A stretch of DNA of 25,010 nucleotides from DATESZ01 sp035283845 (GTDB lineage: Bacteria > Desulfobacterota > Syntrophia > Syntrophales > JACQWR01), in the NCBI GenBank assembly GCA_035283845.1, contig DATESZ010000222.1:1-25010 (forward strand). Direction: 5' to 3'. A model generated the notes under the pieces. That model searched no databases and was not told the origin of the DNA. It saw nothing but the letters and a program-made list of their open reading frames with translations. Positions 1 through 7,563 of the stretch are shown piece after piece; the first letter of the stretch is position 1, and each line of letters opens with the position of its first letter. The position numbers and the translations under genes are program-made.

Positions 1-249
1 AACTAATTCGGAGTTCGTTAAAATATCAATGTTTAAATGACGTCCAGCCTCAACCAACTTGGGCGATACTATGCACATGGCGCAATCATTCGTCGGAAAT
101 GTCTTGTCCAACTGAGCCATCCGTCCACCAATGGCAGGAGACGATTCAACGAGGTAAACGTAGTAACCTGACTCTGCCAGATCAAGGGAAGCCTGGATTC
201 CGGCGATCCCGCCACCCACAACCAGCACTGCCCCTACTTTATCTTCCAT
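1..249 (-). CDS. hdrA: Heterodisulfide reductase subunit A, N-terminal part (cut by window edge)
   Basis: Only the first 83 codons are in the window; the gene continues off the left edge. The reverse strand starts with ATG at 249 and shows an FAD-binding Rossmann loop GGGIAG at residues 12-17, then GGRMAQLDKTFPTNDCAMC with the paired cysteines C56 and C59. This pattern is typical of HdrA, the flavin and iron-sulfur subunit of CoB-CoM-type heterodisulfide reductases. In this family the flavin is used for electron bifurcation or electron transfer to HdrBC. The gene follows hdrC and hdrB in the same direction, 110 bases downstream of hdrB, and this gap holds a palindromic repeat. The likely ribosome-binding site AAAGG (259-263) lies inside one arm of that repeat. 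In bacteria without methanogenesis the true disulfide or other electron acceptor is usually unknown. Any C-terminal fusion, such as an MvhD or FrhB-like domain, cannot be seen. Confidence 0.92.
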   Translation of the reverse strand, partial: MEDKVGAVLVVGGGIAGIQASLDLAESGYYVYLVESSPAIGGRMAQLDKTFPTNDCAMCIVSPKLVEAGRHLNIDILTNSELV

Positions 250-251
250 CC

Positions 252-313
252 GAAAATACCTTTCACCCTCACCCTCACCCTCCCCTTGAGGGAGAGGGTG
301 AGGGGTAATTTTC
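252..313. repeat. Imperfect palindromic repeat, copy 1, between hdrB and hdrA
   Basis: The element begins with GAAAATACC and ends with GGTAATTTTC, which are near inverted copies. Inside are a C-rich arm with three CACCCT units and a complementary GGGAGAGGGTGAGGGG arm around a short TTGA centre. It resembles the better-paired element at 7461-7525 in its ends, base bias and centre, so the two are probably one repeat family (REP- or MITE-like). As RNA it should fold into a long hairpin between hdrB and hdrA. No T-tract follows, so it is not an obvious terminator. Confidence 0.75.
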
Positions 314-359
314 ATTATCCTTTGTGACGGGCGCCGTCATGAGGGTTTCATGTCTATCC

Positions 360-1208
360 CTATAGCAGTCCTTTGTTTGACAGCAGCCTGATCGGATCAG
401 TTATGTGACGGCTAAGCCATTTCTTTACATCCCGATGGCCCATTGACAGTCCCATAAGTTCCGTAAAGTAAAAAATAGGAATCACTCTTTTTTCACCTTC
501 TACCGTAAGAGATGCCTGTCTTGTATCCAGGTTGGAATGGCACATAGTGCAGCCCGTGACGATGCAGTCCGCACCGGCTTCTATGGCCATCGCCATAATC
601 TTCTGGCTCAGAGCGGTAACAATATCGGTCCTCGTCATGACGAGGCTTGCCCCGCAACAATCAGTTTTATAGGACCAGCCGAGGGTTTCGGCGCCCAGAA
701 TCTCCATCAGGCGGTCCATATGTTCGGGATTTTCGTACTCCAAAACGCCCGTCAATTTAGGAGGACGCACGGCGAGACAGCCGTAATAGCAGGCAATTTT
801 CAGGCCGGAGAGCGGCTTTGTCTTCTTTGCCTCAAGTTCAGCGATGAGAGGTTTGTCGCAAAAGAAATCAAGGGCGTATTTAATTGACACCTTACCCTCA
901 TAGGAAGAAGGGAGATATTCGGGATGTTTCTTGGCCTCTTCATCGGCTGCTATGAAACGGCTGTAACAGGCGACGCAGGGTACTACCATTTCTCGGTCGT
1001 GTTTTTCCGCAATAGTTAAATTTCGTACCGGGAGGGCAACGGCCAGGGCTTCATCGGTACAATGGGCGGACGTAGAACCGCAGCAGGTCCAATCCTCCAA
1101 TTCGTGAAGATTTACACCCAGCAACTGGGACACTCCACGGAATGATTCATCATATTCGCGGGCCGTTCCATGGAGGGAACAACCGGGATAGTAGGTTACG
1201 TCTTTCAT
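360..1208 (-). CDS. hdrB: Heterodisulfide reductase subunit B
   Basis: This 282-residue protein carries two complete CCG (cysteine-rich) domains. The first has C10, C42-C43, C78 and C81. The second has C144, C184-C185, C220 and C223. These fit the family pattern CX31-39CCX34-36CXXC, which binds the noncubane iron-sulfur clusters that form the disulfide-reducing site in HdrB. The length is normal for HdrB (about 290 residues). The start ATG overlaps the hdrC stop by 4 bases (ATGA), so the two are translationally coupled. With HdrC and HdrA it would form a cytoplasmic electron-transfer complex. Outside methanogens such complexes link ferredoxin, NADH, hydrogen or formate pools to an acceptor that the sequence does not reveal. 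The subunit identity is secure; the physiological substrate is not. Confidence 0.93.
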   Translation of the reverse strand: MKDVTYYPGCSLHGTAREYDESFRGVSQLLGVNLHELEDWTCCGSTSAHCTDEALAVALPVRNLTIAEKHDREMVVPCVACYSRFIAADEEAKKHPEYLPSSYEGKVSIKYALDFFCDKPLIAELEAKKTKPLSGLKIACYYGCLAVRPPKLTGVLEYENPEHMDRLMEILGAETLGWSYKTDCCGASLVMTRTDIVTALSQKIMAMAIEAGADCIVTGCTMCHSNLDTRQASLTVEGEKRVIPIFYFTELMGLSMGHRDVKKWLSRHITDPIRLLSNKGLL

Positions 1209-1759
1209 TTTTCCTGCCCTTTCTTATAAGCGCTGAAAATTTCATTAATATCCCTCCGACCGGTAAAACTTTGCGGCATTAACCTGATCTTGCCGCGCCG
1301 GAACATCTCCCAGCCCAGGGCGGCATCCTTGAGGAAATCCCTTGTTCTTAACTTAAAACGAAGAATAAGGGAGAGTTCGTGTATCCTGCCAGTAGCTTTG
1401 ATACTGTCAAGAAAAACTGAATGGAAAATCGGTATTTCCCCCTCGCCCGCCTTTAGCCCAGACTTGAGGGAAAGATGTCTTAACGTATCCATCACCTTGG
1501 CAATGTCAATATCGTTGGGACATCTTACGCTGCATGTATGGCAGGAGGCGCAAATCCATATGGTCTTTGAGGCAAGCACCTTTTCCCGTCTCCCGTACTG
1601 GATCTGTCGGACAACCTGGTTAGGCATGATGTCCATCGCGGCAACCACAGGGCAGCCCGCGGAGCACTTCTGGCACTGATAACAGGCCTGCAAGTTAACA
1701 TTGCTTGCCTTGACGACTTCCTCAAGAAAGGTATTGTTTTGTATATCACTAAGGTTCAT
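1205..1759 (-). CDS. hdrC: Heterodisulfide reductase subunit C, 4Fe-4S protein
   Basis: This 184-residue protein has two ferredoxin-type motifs CxxCxxCxxxCP: C26, C29, C32, C36 and C70, C73, C76, C80. These bind two [4Fe-4S] clusters that pass electrons between the flavin subunit HdrA and the catalytic HdrB. The length and spacing are typical of HdrC. It is the first gene of the hdrC-hdrB-hdrA group. The start ATG at 1759 has GCGAGG about 6 bases upstream as ribosome-binding site, and a sigma-70-like promoter lies about 70 bases further up. The stop overlaps the hdrB start. Confidence 0.93.
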   Translation of the reverse strand: MNLSDIQNNTFLEEVVKASNVNLQACYQCQKCSAGCPVVAAMDIMPNQVVRQIQYGRREKVLASKTIWICASCHTCSVRCPNDIDIAKVMDTLRHLSLKSGLKAGEGEIPIFHSVFLDSIKATGRIHELSLILRFKLRTRDFLKDAALGWEMFRRGKIRLMPQSFTGRRDINEIFSAYKKGQEK

Positions 1760-1827
1760 TTTCTGCCTCGCAAGATATGAATTAGCGCATGTAAAATGCC
1801 AAAAAGCCGTATTACAAAGCGGCGGAA

Positions 1828-1856
1828 TTCCTACAATAAGTAAAGCCAGTTGTCAA
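1828..1856 (-). promoter_or_regulatory. Putative sigma-70 promoter of hdrCBA
   Basis: On the minus strand there is a perfect -35 box TTGACA (1856-1851), a 17-base spacer and TAGGAA (1833-1828) as a weak -10 box. It lies in the gap between rapZ and hdrC and points toward hdrC. This fits hdrCBA being expressed separately from the lpt-rpoN cluster. The call rests on consensus matching by eye, and the -10 box matches only three of six positions. Confidence 0.4.
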
Positions 1857-1908
1857 GAGGAACGGGGATCCTAACGTCAACAGTTCATGACCCTGCGATT
1901 ACAAAACC

Positions 1909-2778
1909 TCAGCTTTTGGTAATGTCACGGTGATTAATTGTGACCTTATAATTCCTGTCCATGAAATAGGCGCCTAATTGATTTGCCACTGCCACGGAAC
2001 GGTGTTTACCCCCCGTGCAACCCATCGCCACATTAAGTCTTGCCTTGCCCTCCTTTTCATAAAGAGGGAGAAGAAAGGCCATCAAATCAAGGAACTTTTG
2101 CATAAAGACCTTGCTGTTTTCATCCTCCAAAACGAATTCCCGAACACTGTTATTGTGGCCGTCTAAATGTTTCAGTTGTTCCACATAATGAGGGTTGGGA
2201 AGGAACCGGACATCGAGCACCACATCGGCATCAACAGGCAGCCCATAACGATAACCGAATGAAGTCACGTGGAGAACCAGCAGCTTTTCTAACGCCGTTG
2301 AGGCCAGGAAGTGCCGCTGCACCGCGTCCTTCAACTGATGGATATTGATGGAAGTTGTCTCGATAATCTTATCCGCCATCTGCTTGAGAGGCGATAATTT
2401 TTCTCTTTCCCTCAAGATGCCCTCCATGACAGAGCCGCGCCCGGATAGGGGGTGAACTCTCCTTGTTTCACTGAAGCGATTTAACAGGGCATCGTCTCCA
2501 GCATCAAGAAAGAGGATTTCTATGCGGTAGCCTCTGTCTTTCAGGCGGTTGAATATGCGGGAATATTTTTCAAGAAAGCTTTGCTGCCTCAGATCCATCA
2601 CTATGGCTATATTTGCGATATCATTAGATTCGTCGGCGCGTATCTTAAGAAAGCGCGGTAGAAGAACGACGGGAAGATTATCGACACAAAAAAAACCTAT
2701 ATCTTCAAGCGCCCTTAAAGCCGTACTTTTACCTGAACCGGAAAGGCCGGTAATGATCACCACGCGTAAATCTTCCAT
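1909..2778 (-). CDS. rapZ: RapZ-type P-loop nucleotide-binding protein (RNase adaptor family)
   Basis: This 289-residue protein has the Walker A loop GLSGSGKST at residues 11-19, and a C-terminal domain with the conserved stretch GCTGGKHRSVAVANQL near residue 253. Both are hallmarks of the RapZ/YvcJ family. The length is standard. In Escherichia coli RapZ senses glucosamine-6-phosphate and delivers the small RNA GlmZ to RNase E. The role in deltaproteobacteria is not established, so only the family is certain. It is the last gene of the lptC-lptA-lptB-rpoN-hpf-rapZ group, starting 11 bases after hpf. In proteobacteria ptsN often sits between hpf and rapZ; it is absent here. Confidence 0.93.
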   Translation of the reverse strand: MEDLRVVIITGLSGSGKSTALRALEDIGFFCVDNLPVVLLPRFLKIRADESNDIANIAIVMDLRQQSFLEKYSRIFNRLKDRGYRIEILFLDAGDDALLNRFSETRRVHPLSGRGSVMEGILREREKLSPLKQMADKIIETTSINIHQLKDAVQRHFLASTALEKLLVLHVTSFGYRYGLPVDADVVLDVRFLPNPHYVEQLKHLDGHNNSVREFVLEDENSKVFMQKFLDLMAFLLPLYEKEGKARLNVAMGCTGGKHRSVAVANQLGAYFMDRNYKVTINHRDITKS

Positions 2779-2789
2779 TTATAACGTCG

Positions 2790-3329
2790 TCATCCTTTTG
2801 TTTCGATCAGGGTAAAGTTACCATCTTCCATTCGATAGATGACATTTATATTTTCCGTTGCCGAATCACGATAAACAACAAATCTGTTTTTTGTCGTTTC
2901 CATCTCCATCAAGGCATCGTCGAGGGACATGGGAGTCAATACCACCTGTCTTACTTTCACAACTCTATTATCCGGTAAATCATCTATCTCCTCGGATGAC
3001 GGAGACTCAGATCCCGCCCCCTCCTCACGCAATGAATTATTCTTGTGGCCTCTGATCTTTTCCTTATGCTTTTTTAGTTGTCTTTCAATCTTCAATATTG
3101 CATTATCTATAGCGATATGCATGTCCTTTTCTTCTTCCTTGGCGTTTATGTTTAATCCATTTGATGTTAAATTAATATCAGCCACGTTTCTGAACTTCTC
3201 TACAGAAAGGACGACATGAGCATCAACAGGATAATCCATGTATTTTTTCAGCTTCTTCAATTTATCTTCCACGTACTCTTTCTGCCATGCCTCGCCTTCC
3301 GAATTCCTGAATGTTACAGAAATTATCAT
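2790..3329 (-). CDS. hpf: Ribosome hibernation promoting factor, long form
   Basis: This 179-residue protein has two parts. The N-terminal domain (about residues 1-100, ending in a basic KIERQLKKHKEKIRG stretch) is the HPF/RaiA fold that binds the 30S decoding region. An acidic linker is followed by a C-terminal domain (about 130-179) with the PMSLDDALMEME and FVVYRDSATENINVIYR motifs, which dimerises in long HPFs and joins ribosomes into 100S particles. The E. coli gene in the same rpoN context encodes the short form, so this is the long type. The start ATG has a strong ribosome-binding site AGGAGG. The gene lies 66 bases after rpoN with a small hairpin in the gap. Confidence 0.94.
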   Translation of the reverse strand: MIISVTFRNSEGEAWQKEYVEDKLKKLKKYMDYPVDAHVVLSVEKFRNVADINLTSNGLNINAKEEEKDMHIAIDNAILKIERQLKKHKEKIRGHKNNSLREEGAGSESPSSEEIDDLPDNRVVKVRQVVLTPMSLDDALMEMETTKNRFVVYRDSATENINVIYRMEDGNFTLIETKG

Positions 3330-3356
3330 ATTTCCATCCTCCTGGTTTATTTGAGA

Positions 3357-3370
3357 GCCGATTTTTCGGC
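3357..3370 (-). other. Small hairpin between rpoN and hpf
   Basis: A 5-bp stem GCCGA/TCGGC with a 4-base loop lies in the 66-base gap between rpoN and hpf, about 25 bases upstream of the hpf start. No run of T follows on the minus strand, so it does not look like an intrinsic terminator. It could stabilise or punctuate the mRNA; this is inference. Confidence 0.3.
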
Positions 3371-3395
3371 CGGAATAGATTCCACTACAGAGTAG

Positions 3396-4859
3396 TCAAA
3401 AATATTTTTTCCGCCTTGATGAAGGTAAAATTCGCATCATCTCTCTGTATTTGGCAATAGTCCTCCGGGCAATGTTTACCCCAGACGCTGCGAGAACCTC
3501 GACTATTTCCTGATCGCTGTACGGACTCCGATGATTTTCCCCGGCAATAATTTTTCTTATTTCTTCCTTCACGCTCTTGGAGGCAATTGTGTTGCCATCG
3601 TTAGTATTGATACTGCTGCCGAAAAAATATTTTAATTCGAAGACGCCCCGCGGCGAATGAACATACTTATTGGTCACGACCCTGCTTATCGTGGATTCAT
3701 GCATCTCCACATCATCGGCTATATCCCTCAGTACAAGCGGTTTTAGATAGTTGATGCCGTCATCAAAAAACTCCTTTTGAAACTTGACGATACTCTCCGT
3801 AACCCTGTAGATCGTTTTCTGTCGCTGCTGGATGCTTTTTATCAGCCAGCCGGCTGATTGTAACTTTTCCTTGATGTATCTCTTTCCATTTGGACTCGCT
3901 AATTTATCGTCCATACCCACCATAATATCCCGGTAATAATTGCTGATGCGCAATTGCGGCAGGCCATCATCATTTAGGATTATCTTGTATTCGTCTCCTG
4001 CCTTGAAAATATAAACATCCGGTATAATGCATTGAGCCTTTTCATCGGCATAAACACTGCCCGGTTTTGGATTCATGCTGGTAATCAACATGACTGCCTG
4101 TACTACTTCCGGCGGAGGAACCTTCATTTTCCTGGCAATACGGTTGTAATCCTTTTTTTCCAGAGCATGCAGATGTTCCTGAATTATGGTCAAAACTAAG
4201 GAATTGGAAAGCCCCAGCATTTTAGCCTGGATCAAGAGGCATTCTTTGAGATCGCGGGCGGCGATTCCCGGCGGATCAAATTCCTGTACTTTAGACAATA
4301 TGCCTTCAACCAGACTAACATCCACTTTTTCCTGAACGGCGAGCTCTTGCAAGTCAACACGCAAATAACCATCCTGATCGATGTTGCCAATAATCTGCTC
4401 GCCCACCCTCCTCTCCAGCTCGGTAAACCGGGAAAGCCCGAGTTGCCACAAAAGATGATCCATAAGTGACGGCTTTGCAGCAATCACATTATCCCATGAA
4501 GGTTGTTCTCCCTCTCTCCTGTCGTAAATATGAACGGCGGGACGATAATCTTCAAGATAATTGTTCCAGTCAAAATCCTCCTTGCCGTCCCCTTCTCCCG
4601 TCAGCTCTTCAGTCCGGTCGATTTGCTTGGTCTCTTCCCGGTCAATCAGCACATCCTCCTCAGAATCTAACTCCCTTTCCGTTTCCGGTGATTCCTCAGG
4701 GGAAATCTCTTCCAGAAGGGGGTTTTCCTCTATTTCCTGATTGATGGCATCCATCATTTCCAACCGGGAAAGCTGAAGCAGTTTGATCGCCTGCTGAAGC
4801 TGGGGAGTCATGACCAACTGCTGTGTAAGTTTAAGGGTTTGTCTAAGTTCAAAGGCCAT
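3396..4859 (-). CDS. rpoN: RNA polymerase sigma-54 factor RpoN
   Basis: This 487-residue protein has the standard sigma-54 layout. Region I (about residues 5-40) is rich in leucine and glutamine (TLKLTQQLVMTPQLQQAIKL) and receives the signal of AAA+ activators. Region II (about 45-110) is strongly acidic. The core-binding and DNA-binding parts follow. The C-terminal RpoN box ARRTIAKYRE at 464-473 contacts the -24 promoter element. RpoN directs RNA polymerase to -24/-12 promoters and needs an enhancer-binding ATPase. The gene sits between lptB and hpf, a very common order in proteobacteria. No clear -24/-12 promoter was found in the window. Confidence 0.96.
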   Translation of the reverse strand: MAFELRQTLKLTQQLVMTPQLQQAIKLLQLSRLEMMDAINQEIEENPLLEEISPEESPETERELDSEEDVLIDREETKQIDRTEELTGEGDGKEDFDWNNYLEDYRPAVHIYDRREGEQPSWDNVIAAKPSLMDHLLWQLGLSRFTELERRVGEQIIGNIDQDGYLRVDLQELAVQEKVDVSLVEGILSKVQEFDPPGIAARDLKECLLIQAKMLGLSNSLVLTIIQEHLHALEKKDYNRIARKMKVPPPEVVQAVMLITSMNPKPGSVYADEKAQCIIPDVYIFKAGDEYKIILNDDGLPQLRISNYYRDIMVGMDDKLASPNGKRYIKEKLQSAGWLIKSIQQRQKTIYRVTESIVKFQKEFFDDGINYLKPLVLRDIADDVEMHESTISRVVTNKYVHSPRGVFELKYFFGSSINTNDGNTIASKSVKEEIRKIIAGENHRSPYSDQEIVEVLAASGVNIARRTIAKYREMMRILPSSRRKKYF

Positions 4860-4908
4860 TTTTTTCTCTTACCCGGTATTTGCCGGATTATAAAAGTTTA
4901 TAAGCCCG

Positions 4909-5643
4909 TCAGAATCTGAATTTTTCTCCAAAATATATCTTCCTTGCCGCTTCGCTGGCAGCGATTTCCTCCGGATTTCCCTCAACCAACACGGTGCCTC
5001 CAGTCAAGATATAGGCCCGATCGCACACGGAAAGAGTTTCCCTTACATTATGATCGGAGATAAGAACACCTATTCCCTTAGCCTTCAACTTCTCGATAAT
5101 TTTTTGAATGTCCGCTACCGCAAGCGGATCAATCCCGGCAAAAGGCTCATCAAGCAGCATATACGTCGGCGAGGTCACCAGCGCCCTTGTAATTTCAACC
5201 CTTCTTCTCTCCCCTCCGGACAGAGAATAGGCACGGTTTTTGGACAGGGAAGAAAGGTCCAACTCCCGCAACAATTCCGTAAGGCGTTGCCTTCTCGTGT
5301 CAGCGTCCAGCTTTAGGGTCTGCAGGATAGCCATAATATTTTCTTCCACCGTCATGTTTCTGAAGATAGATGGTTCCTGGGGCAGATAATTCAACCCCTT
5401 GCCGGCGCGGATATACATGGGACAGTCGGTGATGTCTTCTCCGTGAAGAAAAATGTTGCCGCCGTCGGGTTTAATAAGTCCCACAATCATGTAGAATGTA
5501 GTGGTTTTACCGGCCCCGTTCGGTCCTAAAAGGCCGACAACCTCTCCGGGGCTGATATCGAGGGAAACAGAATTAACCGCTTTTTTCCCGCCATACATTT
5601 TCATCAACCCGAACGTTGACAGTTTGCCCGTTTTCCCCTGCAT
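4909..5643 (-). CDS. lptB: LPS export ABC transporter ATP-binding protein LptB
   Basis: This 244-residue ABC ATPase has Walker A GPNGAGKTT at 40-48, the Q-loop near Q89, the signature LSGGE at 141-145 and Walker B MLLDEP at 162-167, followed by the switch histidine in SDHNV. Length and context identify LptB, the cytoplasmic motor that with LptF and LptG extracts LPS from the inner membrane and pushes it onto the LptC-LptA bridge. LptF and LptG are not in the window. The start lies 4 bases after lptA and the stop 49 bases before rpoN, so it is part of one operon. Confidence 0.95.
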   Translation of the reverse strand: MQGKTGKLSTFGLMKMYGGKKAVNSVSLDISPGEVVGLLGPNGAGKTTTFYMIVGLIKPDGGNIFLHGEDITDCPMYIRAGKGLNYLPQEPSIFRNMTVEENIMAILQTLKLDADTRRQRLTELLRELDLSSLSKNRAYSLSGGERRRVEITRALVTSPTYMLLDEPFAGIDPLAVADIQKIIEKLKAKGIGVLISDHNVRETLSVCDRAYILTGGTVLVEGNPEEIAASEAARKIYFGEKFRF

Positions 5644-5647
5644 TTTT

Positions 5648-6199
5648 TTACGGCCCCGTGCTTTGTTCCGCCGGATAAATAGTCGCCTTCACCCGCTTGT
5701 TCTTGCTGGCTTCAACAACTCCCCTGTTTTCATTGAGAAATACCTCTATTTTATCACCCTGGATAACATTGTCAACCTGGCGCATCATAGCACCGCCTGT
5801 CACGACAATCTTCTGTGTATCCTGATAAAAAATGGCCTTCTCCCCCGTAACTAACAGTTTGCCCTGACTGACGGAGACCTGTCCAACCGCTTCAATCTTC
5901 TCCAGGTCCCCGGTCCCTCCCATACCCTGCAGACCTTCTCTGACGCTGCTCTTTCCCTCATTTTTATAGTAAAGAAGGAGTCTTTCCGCTTTTATGATCC
6001 TGCCCCCTTGCGTAGCCACGGCATTGCCTGTAAAAATAACCAATTTTTTTTCGTCATAAGCCTCAAGCCTGTCCGCCGTTATCTCGATGTGCTGGTCATT
6101 GGGAAGGTTTTTATTTGCCTCTGAAGCCTGAACATAATGGCCGGAATATGAAATAAAACAGGCGCAAATAATGCTTATGGTAAAAATCTTTTTCGTCAC
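5648..6199 (-). CDS. lptA: LPS transport periplasmic protein LptA
   Basis: This 183-residue protein has an N-terminal signal peptide (basic MTKK, hydrophobic core to about residue 20, probable cleavage after VQA near residue 25). It is followed by an OstA/LptA beta-jellyroll domain with the motifs ITADRLEAYDEKK and FTGNAVATQGG at about 40-70. LptA forms the periplasmic filament that carries LPS to LptDE in the outer membrane. It lies between lptC (38 bases upstream) and lptB (4 bases downstream), the usual order. The sequence is divergent, but domain and context agree. Confidence 0.9.
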   Translation of the reverse strand: MTKKIFTISIICACFISYSGHYVQASEANKNLPNDQHIEITADRLEAYDEKKLVIFTGNAVATQGGRIIKAERLLLYYKNEGKSSVREGLQGMGGTGDLEKIEAVGQVSVSQGKLLVTGEKAIFYQDTQKIVVTGGAMMRQVDNVIQGDKIEVFLNENRGVVEASKNKRVKATIYPAEQSTGP

Positions 6200-6237
6200 T
6201 GATTATCTCCCCTAATCTACTATTTGCAGCATATAAC

Positions 6238-6798
6238 TTATTTTATCCGTGCCTGCACTTTCGATAACAGAACCACGTCCATATTCTTCAGGTAAATAGA
6301 CATGCCTACCCCCTTAATCTCCATCCGCGGCGTTTCCATCAAGACGGCCGCCTCTGTATTCACCCTTTCATCCGCATGAGAATAGCGAATGTAATCCGTC
6401 TTAAAGCGTTCGCCGCTACTGGACGTAATTCCCACATTCCCGTTGATTTGCATGTCCTTTGTATCCGTGTTCATCTGACCTGTATCTCCCGTCATCACGA
6501 AGCTTTTTCCGCTCGACAAGAAGAGCTTCACCTCCATCTTATCAAAGAAGGCGAGATTTTTCATTTTCTTGTAGCTCGCTTTTTCCGCCCTGATCTCCCA
6601 TTTGGAACCATCTTCCCCTAATTCTCTGTAAAGAGCATTCCTAACCTCAAGATCAGTGCGATCGGACGTGATGTTAAGCATTTTTTCAGGAGAAATTACG
6701 GACTCCTTAGACTCCTTAAAGATGAATATAACTATTGCCGACAAGATCAGCGCGGCCGCAAGGCCGGAAAATATAAAAGTTTTTTTTTGAAACTTCAT
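6238..6798 (-). CDS. lptC: LPS export protein LptC
   Basis: This 186-residue protein has a single N-terminal membrane anchor at about residues 8-27 after a basic start (MKFQKK). A periplasmic domain follows, with the LptC-type pattern of beta strands (NALYRELGEDGSKWEIRAEK, then GDTGQMNTDTKDMQINGNV). LptC links the inner-membrane LptBFG complex to LptA. It is the first gene of the lptC-lptA-lptB-rpoN group and has its own promoter about 57-85 bases upstream. The ribosome-binding site is weak (GGAA, more than 12 bases before the ATG). Confidence 0.88.
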   Translation of the reverse strand: MKFQKKTFIFSGLAAALILSAIVIFIFKESKESVISPEKMLNITSDRTDLEVRNALYRELGEDGSKWEIRAEKASYKKMKNLAFFDKMEVKLFLSSGKSFVMTGDTGQMNTDTKDMQINGNVGITSSSGERFKTDYIRYSHADERVNTEAAVLMETPRMEIKGVGMSIYLKNMDVVLLSKVQARIK

Positions 6799-6854
6799 AA
6801 ACTATAAGGGCATTCCACTTGCCTGATTGCTCATCATTCCCTGCATATGGTAAT

Positions 6855-6883
6855 TTTATATCACCCGCCTCATGATATGTAAA
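6855..6883 (-). promoter_or_regulatory. Putative sigma-70 promoter of lptC-lptA-lptB-rpoN-hpf-rapZ
   Basis: On the minus strand, TTTACA (6883-6878) is followed by a 17-base spacer and TATAAA (6860-6855), each matching five of six consensus positions. It lies in the 102-base gap between kdsC and lptC. The predicted transcript would start near 6848 and carry a leader of about 50 bases. It would let the lpt-rpoN genes be transcribed independently of kdsA-kdsC. Confidence 0.55.
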
Positions 6884-6900
6884 GTAAACATATTGTTATA

Positions 6901-7443
6901 TTATATCAGCTCATAGCGCGCGGTCGCGTCCGGCCATCTTCCTTTGGCTTTCATGATGATCTCACAGATTTCCCGGACGGCGCCTTTTCCACCGGGGTTT
7001 TTCGATATATAATGAACCACCTTTTTTACCTCTTCAACCGCATCCGCCGTGGCAAAGGAAACACCTACCCTGCGCAACACAGGTACGTCTACAACATCAT
7101 CGCCTACAAAAGCGACCTCCTGAGCTGTCACGTTTTTATTCCTTAAAATCTCTTCAAAAACCTCAAGCTTATTCCACACGCCCTGGTATACCTCACTTAT
7201 ACCAAGGTCCCGGGCACGATGCTCCACAACCTTAGATTTCCTCCCCGTCAACAGGATAATCTCCACATCGCATCTCATCAACATTTTCAGTCCATGGCCG
7301 TCTCTCACGTCAAACCGTTTAGTTTCCCGTCCATCTTCATCGATAATTATGCCCCTGTCCGTTAGAACGCCATCTACGTCAAGGATCAGGAACCGTATGG
7401 GCCTGATTTTCTCTTGTAATGCATCGGTCATGGAATCGCTCAT
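6901..7443 (-). CDS. kdsC: 3-deoxy-D-manno-octulosonate 8-phosphate phosphatase KdsC
   Basis: This 180-residue HAD-superfamily phosphatase has the nucleophile motif DVDGVLTD (D22, D24), the second motif LLTGR, and the metal-binding GDDVVD near residue 117. The short C0-type architecture without a cap domain matches KdsC, which works as a tetramer. It hydrolyses Kdo-8-phosphate to Kdo, the step after KdsA in the cytoplasm. The start ATG at 7443 is preceded by GAAAGG; the second in-frame ATG (residue 5) is a possible alternative. Position between kdsA and lptC supports the call over other HAD phosphatases. Confidence 0.94.
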   Translation of the reverse strand: MSDSMTDALQEKIRPIRFLILDVDGVLTDRGIIIDEDGRETKRFDVRDGHGLKMLMRCDVEIILLTGRKSKVVEHRARDLGISEVYQGVWNKLEVFEEILRNKNVTAQEVAFVGDDVVDVPVLRRVGVSFATADAVEEVKKVVHYISKNPGGKGAVREICEIIMKAKGRWPDATARYELI

Positions 7444-7460
7444 ATAAACCTTTCGGTTGT

Positions 7461-7525
7461 ATGAAAATCACCCCCACCCCTCTCTCCCCCGTCGAGGGGG
7501 AGGGAGGGGTGGGGGTGATTTTCAT
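7461..7525. repeat. Long palindromic repeat, copy 2, between kdsA and kdsC
   Basis: The element starts ATGAAAATCACCCCCACCCC and ends with its near-perfect inverted complement GGGGTGGGGGTGATTTTCAT, around a centre CCCCCGTCGAGGGGG. The arms are about 30 bases, with one or two mismatches near the TCTC/GGGA part. It occupies most of the gap between kdsA and kdsC and would form a very stable hairpin in the message. It shares terminal GAAAAT/ATTTTC, C-rich arms and a similar centre with the element at 252-313. No T-tract follows on either strand. Confidence 0.85.
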
Positions 7526-7563
7526 CCTTCGTAGTGCCCGCGCCCAGGCATGGAGGTTACTGG

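Noticed and set aside
540..555. TGGCACATAGTGCA inside hdrB as a sigma-54 promoter
   Set aside because: The spacing between GG and GC is 8 bases instead of the required 10, and it lies inside a coding sequence.
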